Position numbers and translations under genes: made by a program
Assembly: GCF_016461825.1 (NCBI RefSeq)
Contig: NZ_JAEMNU010000126.1
Coordinates: 40,188 to 84,833, forward strand
Direction of reading: 5' to 3'
DNA length: 44,646 nucleotides
Origin: Rugamonas violacea
Lineage (GTDB): Bacteria; Pseudomonadota; Gammaproteobacteria; Burkholderiales; Burkholderiaceae_D
Part shown: positions 1 through 11,151 of the stretch, in pieces
How the letters are laid out: every line of letters starts with the position of its first letter
How positions within the stretch are numbered: position 1 is the first letter of the stretch
The notes under the pieces: model-generated
The model's database searches: none
Told to the model about the DNA's origin: nothing
Seen by the model: the letters and a program-made list of their open reading frames with translations, nothing else

Positions 1-1157
1 TGGGCGCAGACGGCGCCCAGCAGGGCGCCGATCTCCAGCGCCTCAAGACGCATCGCGCCGGTGCGGAAGAAGTCGCGCAGCCGCACCACCACCTCGGCGG
101 CACGGCCCGACTCGACGATCATGCGGCCGATGGCGTCCTTCAGCACCGGCCCCGTCTCGCCCCGCTCCAGCAGGTATTCGCAGGCCTTGCCGTAGGCCGA
201 CAGCGCCGTCATCGGCTGGTTCAACTCGTGCGCCAGCGCCGCCGCCATCTCGCCGGCGGCGGCCAGGCGCAGCGTCTGTTTCAGCTCGGCCGAGACCTGG
301 CGCAGCTCGTCGACGACGGCGCCGATGAAGAAGCCGACCAGCGCCAGCATGGCGTCGAGCGTCTGCAGCTCGCTGCCGGCGATCTCCACGGCGGTGGTCC
401 ATTTGACCAGGCCGATGATGCCGGCCTGCAGCCCGAAGACCATCAGCGCGGCGCCGTACAGGCCCTGGCGCGAGGCGGCCCAGATCACCGGCAGGAACAG
501 GAAGTACAGGTATTTGAACTCGGCGTTGGCGACCGCGCCGAACACCGCGTACAGCACGCCGATGCCCAGCGCCAGGTAGGCCAGCGTCTCGCCGCGCCAG
601 AGGATGGCGCGCAGGCCGGCGCGGCCGGCGGCGCTGGCCAGCATCCAGATCAGCGGCATCGACACCAGCACGCCGACCATGTCGCCGACGCCGAAGCGCA
701 GCAGCGCCAGGCCCCACTGCGCCGGCGGCACCAGGCCGGCGCCGCACAGCAGCGTGATGTAGACCAGGGCATTGAGCAGCGTGCCGACGGCGACGATGCC
801 GCCCCAGCGGAACAGGCGGCGGCGGCGGTCGAACAGCGCGGCGCTGGAGAAGCGGCGGCGCAGCGCGGCGCCGATCAGGCCATAGCCGGCGGTCAGCCAG
901 AGCGAGCCGAGCAGCGTGACCCAGGGACCGGCCGGCATGCCGCGCACCAGCACCTCGCCGCCCAGCAGCGCCAGGAACAGCGGCAGCGCGGCGCGCCGGC
1001 CGTGCAGCAGCCAGAACACCAGGCCGAGCGCCGGATCGGGGTTCCAGGGGGTGATGTTCAGGCCGTACAGCGGCTCGATGTAGGTGGCCCAGTCGAACAA
1101 CAGATACAGCGCGACGAAGGCGGGGTACTGCAGCAGACGGAGGAAGGTGGGGCGCAT
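1..1157 (-). CDS. MASE1-type membrane sensor histidine kinase, C-terminus off window
   Basis: The gene starts at the ATG at 1157 on the minus strand and runs off the left edge, so about 385 residues are present and the ATPase domain is missing. The first ~280 residues are a multi-helix hydrophobic domain like MASE1, a membrane sensory domain. A HisKA phosphoacceptor box follows, AHELNQPMTALSAYGKACEY, with the phosphorylated His at about residue 310. The HELNQP form is typical of FixL/DctB-like kinases that pair with FixJ/NarL or NtrC-type regulators. The expected response regulator would lie off the window to the left. The kinase should autophosphorylate and pass phosphate to that partner; the signal is unknown. 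The reading frame is open throughout, with no sign of damage. Confidence 0.85.
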   Translation of the reverse strand, partial: MRPTFLRLLQYPAFVALYLLFDWATYIEPLYGLNITPWNPDPALGLVFWLLHGRRAALPLFLALLGGEVLVRGMPAGPWVTLLGSLWLTAGYGLIGAALRRRFSSAALFDRRRRLFRWGGIVAVGTLLNALVYITLLCGAGLVPPAQWGLALLRFGVGDMVGVLVSMPLIWMLASAAGRAGLRAILWRGETLAYLALGIGVLYAVFGAVANAEFKYLYFLFLPVIWAASRQGLYGAALMVFGLQAGIIGLVKWTTAVEIAGSELQTLDAMLALVGFFIGAVVDELRQVSAELKQTLRLAAAGEMAAALAHELNQPMTALSAYGKACEYLLERGETGPVLKDAIGRMIVESGRAAEVVVRLRDFFRTGAMRLEALEIGALLGAVCA

Positions 1158-1301
1158 AGGCTGGGATTTGTATCGTTATGTTGCATTATGCATGGATGAA
1201 CGCGTCGGCGCATTGCTAATTACACGTACGCGTTTCACTTAGTTATCACTTCATCTCCACTGATTTGGCGGGCAAATGCCGCGACGGCGCGGCGCCGGCC
1301 A

Positions 1302-1318
1302 TTACGGGATTACCGTAA
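1302..1318. promoter_or_regulatory. Inverted repeat, candidate operator between the kinase and VirK-like genes
   Basis: A perfect palindrome TTACGG-GATTA-CCGTAA lies in the 297-base divergent region 1158-1454. This size and symmetry fit a dimeric regulator, for example the LuxR-type response regulator expected with the kinase. No clear sigma70 promoter was recognised. The rest of the gap is AT-richer than its surroundings and holds no convincing gene. Confidence 0.4.
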
Positions 1319-1454
1319 GCTAATCCTCCAATTTACAGTACGTTACATAAAGAGTTACCATCCAATATTGCTCATTGCGTCCAGGCATTTCCGCCCGGCG
1401 CCCGTGCCAGATTCACCCCGCCCACTTGCCACCCGTCACCCGAGATACCACACG

Positions 1455-2495
1455 ATGCCGCCATTGATCACCCTACGCTCCGGCCTGCTCGGCACCGACG
1501 GCCTGTCGCACGTGCGCGAAACCATCAAGCTGTCGCTGCGCGCCTTCCTCAACCGCCAAGCCACCTACGGCTGGTTGCAACTGCTCAACTCCCACCCGCT
1601 GTTCCACGAGCTGGTCAAGGCGCGGCCGCGGCTGATCTACAAGATCTACCGCCCCTATCTGAGCAACACCCTCGACTGCGCCGAGCGGCTGGCGCTGCTG
1701 CAGGCGCACTACCGCTTCATCTTCCGCCAGGGCTTGGGCGCGCTGGTGGTGCGCGCGGCGCAGCAGCCGGTGCTGCTGGGCCAGGTCGACGGCAAGAACG
1801 GGGTGCCCTACGGCGTCGAGTTGTGCGCCGTCGAGCCGCTTGAGCGCGAGGGCGAGCTGGTGCTGCGCCTGGTGCAGGGAAGCGATCTGGTCTACTCGGT
1901 GGCCTTCTCCTTCTTCCGCGACGGCCCGCACATGGCGCTGGGCATCGGCTGCCTGCAGGGTCCGCAGGGCGAGCACGGCCTCGGCCTGATCCGCGAAGCG
2001 ACCCGCGAACTGCACGGCCTGCGGCCGAAGAACCTGATGGTGCGCCTGCTGGCCCAGCTGGGCCACGACTACGGCTGCCGCCACATGCTGTTGGTGGGCA
2101 ACCCGAACCGCGCCGTGCGCACCGCCGCCCGCAAGGGCCGCGTGTTCGCCGACTACGACGCGCTGTGGCAGGAAATGGAAGCGCGGCCACGGCTGGACGG
2201 CGACTACCAACTGCCGTGCGAGCCGCTGTGCCCGCCGGACATGGCCGAGATCGCATCGAAGAAACGCTCGGAGGCGCGCAAGCGTTTCGACACCCTGCTG
2301 GCGCTGGCCGACGCGGTGCGCAGCGGCCTGCAGGCGCCGCGCATCGGCGCGGTGGCCAACGGCGTGACGGCGGCGCACGACTTCTCGACGACGGCCGATG
2401 CCGCGGCGGCCGATGCCGCCGCGACCAATGCCGTGGCGGTCAACGCCATGGCGGCCGACGCCGGCCATCTGGACTACGCCAGCGCGGCCTCGTAG
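1455..2495 (+). CDS. VirK/YbjX (DUF535) family protein
   Basis: The product is about 346 residues from the ATG at 1455. A TTG 87 bases upstream is also in frame but gives an unusual Pro/Arg-rich leader, so I prefer the ATG. Family hallmarks are the central GIGCLQGPQG segment and the later LHGLRPKNLMVRLL stretch, both typical of DUF535. In enterobacteria members are linked to PhoPQ regulation, antimicrobial-peptide resistance and VirG localisation, but the biochemical activity is unknown. The last ~40 residues are a low-complexity Ala/Asp/Asn tail that is probably not part of the fold. It is transcribed away from the sensor kinase and stands alone. Confidence 0.75.
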   Translation: MPPLITLRSGLLGTDGLSHVRETIKLSLRAFLNRQATYGWLQLLNSHPLFHELVKARPRLIYKIYRPYLSNTLDCAERLALLQAHYRFIFRQGLGALVVRAAQQPVLLGQVDGKNGVPYGVELCAVEPLEREGELVLRLVQGSDLVYSVAFSFFRDGPHMALGIGCLQGPQGEHGLGLIREATRELHGLRPKNLMVRLLAQLGHDYGCRHMLLVGNPNRAVRTAARKGRVFADYDALWQEMEARPRLDGDYQLPCEPLCPPDMAEIASKKRSEARKRFDTLLALADAVRSGLQAPRIGAVANGVTAAHDFSTTADAAAADAAATNAVAVNAMAADAGHLDYASAAS

Positions 2496-2508
2496 GCGCC
2501 CGGCAAGT

Positions 2509-2544
2509 GGCACAAGCAGTGGCACAGGCAGCGGCACAAGCAGC
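2509..2544 (+). repeat. Three tandem copies of a 12-base repeat
   Basis: GGCACAAGCAGT, GGCACAGGCAGC and GGCACAAGCAGC follow one another directly after the VirK-like stop codon. The 156-base gap 2496-2651 otherwise holds only the ribosome binding site of the next gene (AAGGGA, ending 8 bases before its ATG). Confidence 0.7.
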
Positions 2545-2651
2545 GGCGCGCCATGCCACAGCGCGCAAGGCGTAGAATCGGACCTGGCGCCGCCATCGGC
2601 GACGCCGCTCACCCCGCTGTGGGCTCACGTTGGCACAAGGGAGCAAGCACG

Positions 2652-2885
2652 ATGCGTATGGATATTTACCGCAGGGCCGAACACGACGGCGTCTTTTCCT
2701 ACCTGGCCGTGCCCGAGGGCAAGCCGATTCCCGCCGAGGCCATCAACACCGACTGGCAACGCGAGACCAGCGCGCTGGAGGTCGACGAGCAGGCCGCCGG
2801 CCTGCCCACCTACCACATCGACCAGCCGCTGGAACAGATCCGCAGCAAGGGCTACGCCATCACGGCGCTCAAGGACATGGGCTAG
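2652..2885 (+). CDS. Small conserved protein, possibly DUF6139 family
   Basis: This gene encodes a 77-residue soluble protein that begins MRMDIYRRAEHDGVFSYLAV. The ATG at 2652 has a good ribosome binding site (AAGGGA) just upstream; longer in-frame readings lack one. There is no signal peptide, membrane helix or cysteine. The opening DIYRR, the phrase LAVPEGKPIP and the closing GYAITAL resemble a small Burkholderiales family that I recall as DUF6139, of unknown function. The family name is tentative. The gene is convergent with the glycosyltransferase gene and its stop overlaps that gene's end by four bases. Confidence 0.65.
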   Translation: MRMDIYRRAEHDGVFSYLAVPEGKPIPAEAINTDWQRETSALEVDEQAAGLPTYHIDQPLEQIRSKGYAITALKDMG

Positions 2886-3884
2886 GCGCGCCGCGGCGCG
2901 GCCAGATAGGCCGCGCGCAACGCCGCCGCCTTGGCCAGCACATCGGTCACGGCGAAGCCGTCCAGGCTGTCGGGGCAATCCGACAGCACGCGCGCGCTCA
3001 GGCGCGAGCGCGGCCCCCACTCGACCTCCTTGACGCCGTTGTTCTGGTAGATGCCGACCACCGCCGTGTCGTAGGCCGAGGCGATGTGGATCAGCGCCGT
3101 GTCCGGGCTGATCACCAGGTCGGCGCGCTGGCACAGCCGCAGCAGGCGCGGCAGATTGCCCTGGCAGTTGACCAGCTGGCCGGCCGCCGCGCCGCCGGCC
3201 TCGGCCAGCACGGCCGCCGCCGCCGCCTGCGTCGCGTCGGTGCAGACCAGGCACAGCGCCGCCTGCGGCGCCAACGTCCCCAGGCCGCGCAACAGCTCGA
3301 CCGCCTGCGCCGCGCCGATGTTGCGCCAGACGTCGGCGGCGAACAGGTTCACCACCACCACCTCGCGTCCCGCCGCGAACAGTTGGTCGATCTCGGGACA
3401 ACAGGGCGGCATGCCGATGTCGTAGGCCAGCTCGGCCTCGCCGGGCAGGCCCATCTGCTCAAGCGCGGCGGCGCATGCCGCCACCTTGTGCGTCAACGGC
3501 CCGCCGTTGAAGCCGCGCAGGTCGATCACCCGGCCCGGCCGCGCCAACCACAACAGCAACTTGCTCTTCTCCTTGCGCAGCCGCTGCCAGGTGACGATGT
3601 AGTCGTAACGCTCGCGGCGCAGCGCCAGCGCGGTGCGCACCGTCTCGATCCAACCGGGCCGCTGCACGTTCCACAGCCGCGCCAGGCGCGCGTCCTGGCC
3701 CCAGAAGGCCGCCGTCGCGCCGGCCACGGTGGCGTGGATCTCGCAGTCGGGCGCGCGGGCGCGCAAAGCGGCGACGAAGGCGGTGTTGACCACCGCGTCG
3801 CCCAGCTTGCCGTCCTGCGAAAAGAACAGCACCTTGCGCGGCGCGGGCAGGCGCGCGGCGGCGGCCGGCGGCGCCGGCGGCCGG

Positions 3885-3895
<11 letters not shown>
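2882..3895 (-). CDS. Glycosyltransferase family 9 (heptosyltransferase-like)
   Basis: The 337-residue product has the GT9 layout. The N-terminal Rossmann half opens with KVLFFSQDGKLGDAVVNTAF. The C-terminal nucleotide-sugar half carries ADLVISPDTALIHIASA, the family's signature segment. Such enzymes move heptose or another sugar from an ADP- or NDP-donor onto lipopolysaccharide core at the cytoplasmic membrane face. The start is a TTG inside the last codons of dnaE, overlapping it by 11 bases, which suggests translational coupling. A later start would cut into the first beta strand. GT9 genes usually sit in LPS clusters, so the link to dnaE is unusual. The acceptor cannot be told from sequence. 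Confidence 0.8.
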
Positions 3896-7436
<3,541 letters not shown>

Positions 7437-7548
7437 TCGCTGCTACCCGCTGGATCAATATCGCGCTATTTTACCGCGTCGGACGCGACAGCCGGGTTTG
7501 AATGATGGGGCGCAAACCATTGTGGGGCGCACTTGCGGGACCAGGCTT

Positions 7549-7567
7549 TGTGTGTATCATACACACA
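7549..7567. promoter_or_regulatory. Palindromic operator overlapping the hicA start codon
   Basis: TGTGTGTAT-C-ATACACACA is a perfect 9-base inverted repeat around one central base. Its last base is the A of the hicA ATG. HicB antitoxins with a C-terminal DNA-binding domain repress their own operon, and this is the obvious binding site. It lies in the 130-base gap between divergent dnaE and hicA. Confidence 0.7.
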
Positions 7568-7749
7568 TGAATAACGCTGAACTGATCAAGCTGCTTGAAC
7601 AATCGGGCTGGGTGCTTCGAGGCGTCAAGGGCTCGCACCACGTCTACACCCACCCTGGCCAAGGTGGCCATATCAGCATCCCCCATCCCAAAAAAGATCT
7701 TGGCGTCGGCTTGGTGAGCACATTGTTGAAGCAGGCCGGCTTGAAGTAG
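7567..7749 (+). CDS. hicA: HicA family toxin (mRNA interferase)
   Basis: The 60-residue protein has the double-stranded RNA-binding-like HicA fold. It starts NNAELIKLLEQSGWVLRGVK, and the catalytic His lies in the following GSHHVYTHP. HicA cleaves mRNA and is held inactive by HicB. The size is normal for the family (about 55-80). The ATG at 7567 sits inside the palindromic operator. hicB begins 10 bases after the stop, so the two form an operon in toxin-first order. Confidence 0.9.
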   Translation: MNNAELIKLLEQSGWVLRGVKGSHHVYTHPGQGGHISIPHPKKDLGVGLVSTLLKQAGLK

Positions 7750-7758
7750 GAGAGACAG

Positions 7759-8148
7759 ATGAAGTATCCCGTAGCAATTGAACCCGGCAATGATCAGCAG
7801 GCCTTCGGCGTGGTGGTTCCCGACCTGCCCGGCTGTTTTTCCGCCGGCGACACCTTGGACGAGGCGATCGACAACGCCCGCGAGGCCATCGATCTGTGGC
7901 TGGAGACGGTGATAGACGATGGCGGCCCGGTGCCCGCGCCGCGCCCCATCGCGCAGCACTACACCGATCCCGAGTTCGCCGGCTGGATTTGGGCGGTGGT
8001 GGAGATCGACTTGGCCAGCCTGTCGGACAAGAGCGAACGCATCAACATCACCCTGCCCTCGCGCGTCTTGCGGCGCATCGACAGGGCGGCGCAGGCCGCC
8101 GGCGAATCGCGCTCGGGCTTCATCGCCCGGCGCATGCTGACGGTCTAG
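7759..8148 (+). CDS. hicB: HicB family antitoxin with ribbon-helix-helix tail
   Basis: The 129-residue antitoxin has two parts. Residues 1-75 form the degenerate RNase H-like HicB fold, with FGVVVPDLPGCFSAGDTLDE and the following EAIDLWLE helix. Residues ~94-129 (RINITLPSRVLRRIDRAAQA) form a ribbon-helix-helix DNA-binding domain. It should bind and neutralise HicA and repress the operon at the palindrome over the hicA start. A strong ribosome binding site (AGGAG) precedes the ATG. Confidence 0.92.
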   Translation: MKYPVAIEPGNDQQAFGVVVPDLPGCFSAGDTLDEAIDNAREAIDLWLETVIDDGGPVPAPRPIAQHYTDPEFAGWIWAVVEIDLASLSDKSERINITLPSRVLRRIDRAAQAAGESRSGFIARRMLTV

Positions 8149-8196
8149 TGACATGGCGAATGTCTCTTGTGGCGTCGCATTCAAATATATAAAATG

Positions 8197-8212
8197 AATG
8201 CATGGAATGCAT
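8197..8212. promoter_or_regulatory. Paired AATGCAT motifs, candidate FitAB operator
   Basis: AATGCAT occurs at 8197-8203 and 8206-8212, each containing the palindrome ATGCAT. They lie 18 bases before the fitA-like ATG in an AT-rich patch (8181-8213). A ribbon-helix-helix antitoxin would be expected to bind such paired sites. This is inferred from position and symmetry only. Confidence 0.45.
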
Positions 8213-8229
8213 TGTGATGAGGTGATGCC

Positions 8230-8484
8230 ATGGCGATGTTAACTGTACGCAACCTGCCCGACGAGGTGCACCGCGCCTTGCGGGTACGCGCCGCCCAACA
8301 CGGGCGCAGCACCGAGGCCGAGGTCCGCGAGATTCTGGCCAATGCGGTCAAGCCGGAGGCACGCGTTCGCATGGGCGACGCCCTGGCGGCATTGGGCCGT
8401 CAAATCGGCCTGACGAACGAGGACTTTGAGATCGTCGACCGGCTGGACGACAAAACGCCGGCCGAACCGCTGAGGTTTGAATGA
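8230..8484 (+). CDS. FitA-like ribbon-helix-helix antitoxin
   Basis: The 84-residue protein begins with MAMLTVRNLPDEVHRALRVR, a classic FitA-type ribbon-helix-helix. The helix STEAEVREILANAV follows. The tail (residues ~50-84) would wrap around the PIN toxin. It should bind DNA as a dimer and neutralise the toxin encoded next. Its stop overlaps the toxin ATG (ATGA at 8481-8484), so the two are translationally coupled. Confidence 0.88.
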   Translation: MAMLTVRNLPDEVHRALRVRAAQHGRSTEAEVREILANAVKPEARVRMGDALAALGRQIGLTNEDFEIVDRLDDKTPAEPLRFE

Positions 8485-8897
8485 TCGTCCTCGACACCAA
8501 TGTCGTTTCCGAGGCGATGAGGCCCGAGCCGCACCCGGCCGTGCGCGCCTGGCTGAACGGCCAAGCCGCCGAAACGCTATACCTGTCCAGCGTGACGCTG
8601 GCCGAGCTATTGTTTGGCATCGCGGCGCTCCCCGCCGGCAAGCGCAAGGACCTGCTGGCGCATGCGCTCGACGGCTTGATGGGGCTGTTCAAGGACCGGG
8701 TGCTGCCATTCGACACCGATGCGGCACGACGTTATGCCGAATTGGCCGTGACGGCCAGGACCAGCGGGCGAGGTTTCCCGATGCCGGACGGCTACATCGC
8801 CGCGATCGCGGCGTCGCGGGGCTTCATCGTAGCCTCGCGCGACGCGGCCCCATTTGCGGCGGCCGGCGTGTCCGTCATCGACCCGTGGCGAACATGA
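8481..8897 (+). CDS. FitB-like PIN-domain toxin (ribonuclease)
   Basis: The 138-residue PIN-domain protein starts MIVLDTNVVSEAMRPEP, with the first catalytic Asp at residue 5. It contains the conserved Glu in SVTLAELLFGIAALP and ends with the acidic pair region MPDGYIAAIAASRGFIVASR. These are the metal-binding acidic residues of PIN endoribonucleases of the VapC/FitB group. All appear intact, so the toxin is probably active. It forms a two-gene operon with the antitoxin. Confidence 0.9.
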   Translation: MIVLDTNVVSEAMRPEPHPAVRAWLNGQAAETLYLSSVTLAELLFGIAALPAGKRKDLLAHALDGLMGLFKDRVLPFDTDAARRYAELAVTARTSGRGFPMPDGYIAAIAASRGFIVASRDAAPFAAAGVSVIDPWRT

Positions 8898-8984
8898 AGT
8901 TCAAGCGCCCGCGCGGCAAGCGAGCCGCCAGCGCCCGGCCCGGCGCTCCGCCCCGCCATCGGCGCCCGCGCCGGCGTTAGCGCT

Positions 8985-8990
8985 TATAAT
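8985..8990 (+). promoter_or_regulatory. TATAAT -10 element before trhO
   Basis: A consensus TATAAT sits 33 bases before the trhO ATG, in otherwise very GC-rich sequence. No good -35 is visible at the right spacing. Confidence 0.45.
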
Positions 8991-9023
8991 GTCGCCTGTC
9001 CCGCTTTTTACCTCCTACGCACC

Positions 9024-9917
9024 ATGCAAGCTCATACCCCCAGCGCCGCCGACCAGGCCGGCGCCGAAGCCGCAGCCGCAGCCGCCCTGCACGTCAACAT
9101 CTCCGCCTACAAGTTCATCACCTTCGACGACACCGAGGCGATGCGCCCGCAGTACCAGGCCATTTGCGCCGAGCTGGGCCTGAAGGGCACCATCCTGCTG
9201 ACGCCCGAGGGCATCAACATGTTCGTCTCCGGCCCGCGCGGCCAAATCGACCGCTACCTGGCCTGGGTGCGCAGCGACGCCCGCTTCGCCGATCTGGAAG
9301 TCAAAGAGAGCTTGTCGGCCGAGCAGTCGCACAAGCGCATGCTGGTGAAGATCAAAAAAGAGATCATCACCATGCGCATGCCGCTGATCAAGCCGGAGGA
9401 CGGCCGCGCCCCCTTCGTCGAGGCCAAGACGCTCAAGCGCTGGCTCGACAACGGCGTCGACGACCACGGCAAGCCGGTGGTGATGGTCGACACGCGCAAC
9501 GACTTCGAGGTCGATGTCGGCACCTTCGACAACACGGTCGACTACCGCATCGCCAAGTTCACCGAGTTCCCGCAGGTGATCGCCGAGCACAAGGACGACT
9601 TCGCCGGCAAGACCGTGGTCACCTTCTGCACCGGCGGCATCCGCTGCGAGAAGGCGGCGATCCACATGCAGAACATCGGCTACGACAGCGTCTACCAGCT
9701 CGAAGGCGGCATCCTCAAGTACTTCGAGGAAGTCGGCGGCGCCCACTACACGGGCGATTGCTTCGTCTTCGACTACCGCACCGCGCTCAACCCGCAGCTC
9801 GAGCCGACCGAGACGGTGCAATGCTTCGTCTGCCGCGCCATCGTCACGCCGCGCCAGCAATTGGCGCCCGAGTATGTCTATGAGGTATCCTGTCCGCATT
9901 GCCACGGCAAAAAGTAA
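9024..9917 (+). CDS. trhO: Oxygen-dependent tRNA uridine(34) hydroxylase (rhodanese family)
   Basis: The 297-residue protein matches TrhO/YceA. It hydroxylates uridine 34 of certain tRNAs using molecular oxygen, the first step to 5-carboxymethoxy/5-methoxyuridine. An N-terminal acylphosphatase-like part contains GTILLTPEGINMFVSG. The rhodanese domain carries the active-site loop FCTGGIRCEKAA, with the catalytic Cys near residue 201. The C-terminal tail has two CxxC pairs, CFVCR and CPHCH. The first ~20 residues are an Ala-rich extension. The acyltransferase gene starts 29 bases downstream. Confidence 0.93.
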   Translation: MQAHTPSAADQAGAEAAAAAALHVNISAYKFITFDDTEAMRPQYQAICAELGLKGTILLTPEGINMFVSGPRGQIDRYLAWVRSDARFADLEVKESLSAEQSHKRMLVKIKKEIITMRMPLIKPEDGRAPFVEAKTLKRWLDNGVDDHGKPVVMVDTRNDFEVDVGTFDNTVDYRIAKFTEFPQVIAEHKDDFAGKTVVTFCTGGIRCEKAAIHMQNIGYDSVYQLEGGILKYFEEVGGAHYTGDCFVFDYRTALNPQLEPTETVQCFVCRAIVTPRQQLAPEYVYEVSCPHCHGKK

Positions 9918-9946
9918 GTCTACCGCCATCCGACCAGGCAGAATCC

Positions 9947-11071
9947 ATGGACAAACTCGTCTTTGCACACCAACTGAGGGGCGTCGCCGCACTGCTAATC
10001 GTCATCACCCACTATTTCGGCGTGTATTTCGGCGCGCCGCAGGTGGTCGCGGCGCTGACCTTTTCACCGGACTTGCACTTCGTCGCGCCGTCCTGGGTAC
10101 CGTACTGGGACTTCCCCTTCTTCAAGGGACCGTTCGGTGTCGCCGTGTTCTTCCTGATCAGCGGCTTCGTCATCCCGTTCAGCCTGCGTCACAACACGGC
10201 CGGCTCCTTCCTGCTGGCGCGTGCCTGGCGCATCTACCCGACCTACATCGCCAGCCTGGCGCTGGGCATGCTGGCGGCCTACGCCGCCGCGCGCCACTGG
10301 GGCCAGCCGTTCGGCGCCAGCGGCCACGACCTGCTGCTCAACGCCCTGCTGGTGCACAACCTGGCCGGTGCGCCCAGCCTGGACGCGATCAACTGGACCT
10401 TGGCCATCGAGCTCAAGTTCTACCTGCTGGCGGCGGGGTGCTCGGCCGCCTTCCTGCGCTTCACGCCGGCCTTCTTCCTGGCCGTGATCGCGCTGGTGAT
10501 CGGCTGCGACCTGGCGCTGCCGGCACTGCAGGCGCTGCCCGCGCTGCAGGGCTGGCAGGCCGGCCTGGCGGCGCTGGTCAGCGACCTCAACTATCTGCTG
10601 TTCATGCTGATCGGCGTGCTGTTCCACCAACACCACCGCGGCATCCTGACGGCCCCCTGGCTGGCTGGCGGCGTCGCCGTGCTGCTGGCCGGCTTCCTGG
10701 CCGCCTGGCGCCTCGGCCCGCAGGCCGATCAAGTGCCGGTGATCGGCATCTACTATGTGTACGCGCTGGCCACGTTCAGCCTGGGCTACCTGCTGCGCGC
10801 GCGCTTCCGCCGGCAACGCCTGCTCGACTTCCTGGCCGACATCAGCTATCCGTTGTACGCCGTGCACGCGCTGGTCGGCTACACCCTGCTCAAGCTGTTG
10901 ATGGAGCGCGGTCTGGGCTTCGGCCCCGCCGTCATGCTGGTGCTGGCGCTGGTGCTCGCTCTGGCCTGGCTGCTGCACAAGGGCATCGAGGCCGGCAGCA
11001 GCGCCTACGGCAAGCGCCTGGCGGCGGCGTTGGCGCAGCGCGGCGGCGTACTGCCGCGCCAGCCGGGCTGA
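9947..11071 (+). CDS. Acyltransferase family 3 integral membrane protein
   Basis: The 374-residue protein has about ten hydrophobic helices and the AT3 start, FAHQLRGVAALLIVITHYFG, whose R and H are family-conserved. The segment FGVAVFFLISGFVIPFS and the LARAWRIYPTYIAS stretch are also typical. AT3 proteins move acetyl or other acyl groups across the membrane onto O-antigen, exopolysaccharide or peptidoglycan. The ATG at 9947 gives an N-terminus that fits the family; longer readings overlap trhO. The true target is unknown, though the polysaccharide cluster 15 kb away is one candidate. Confidence 0.88.
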   Translation: MDKLVFAHQLRGVAALLIVITHYFGVYFGAPQVVAALTFSPDLHFVAPSWVPYWDFPFFKGPFGVAVFFLISGFVIPFSLRHNTAGSFLLARAWRIYPTYIASLALGMLAAYAAARHWGQPFGASGHDLLLNALLVHNLAGAPSLDAINWTLAIELKFYLLAAGCSAAFLRFTPAFFLAVIALVIGCDLALPALQALPALQGWQAGLAALVSDLNYLLFMLIGVLFHQHHRGILTAPWLAGGVAVLLAGFLAAWRLGPQADQVPVIGIYYVYALATFSLGYLLRARFRRQRLLDFLADISYPLYAVHALVGYTLLKLLMERGLGFGPAVMLVLALVLALAWLLHKGIEAGSSAYGKRLAAALAQRGGVLPRQPG

Positions 11072-11088
11072 GCGTTCCGTCCCGGCAC

Positions 11089-11121
11089 AAAAAACGGCGC
11101 CGCATCTGCATGCGGCGCCGT
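11089..11121 (-). terminator. Rho-independent terminator of the type I secretion operon
   Basis: A perfect 12-base stem ACGGCGCCGCAT / ATGCGGCGCCGT with a 4-base loop spans 11094-11121. Read on the minus strand it is followed by a run of six T (11089-11094). It ends transcription of the TolC gene. Confidence 0.88.
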
Positions 11122-11151
11122 CCCATCGATCACGCGGCAGTGCCACCGACC

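Noticed and set aside
228..1199. A plus-strand open frame over the sensor kinase
   Set aside because: The minus strand gives a membrane domain and a histidine kinase box; the plus-strand product is low-complexity Gln/Ala/Arg.
8205..8226. A TGTGA in the fitA leader as a fourth CRP site
   Set aside because: Only one half-site is present; the second half does not match TCACA.
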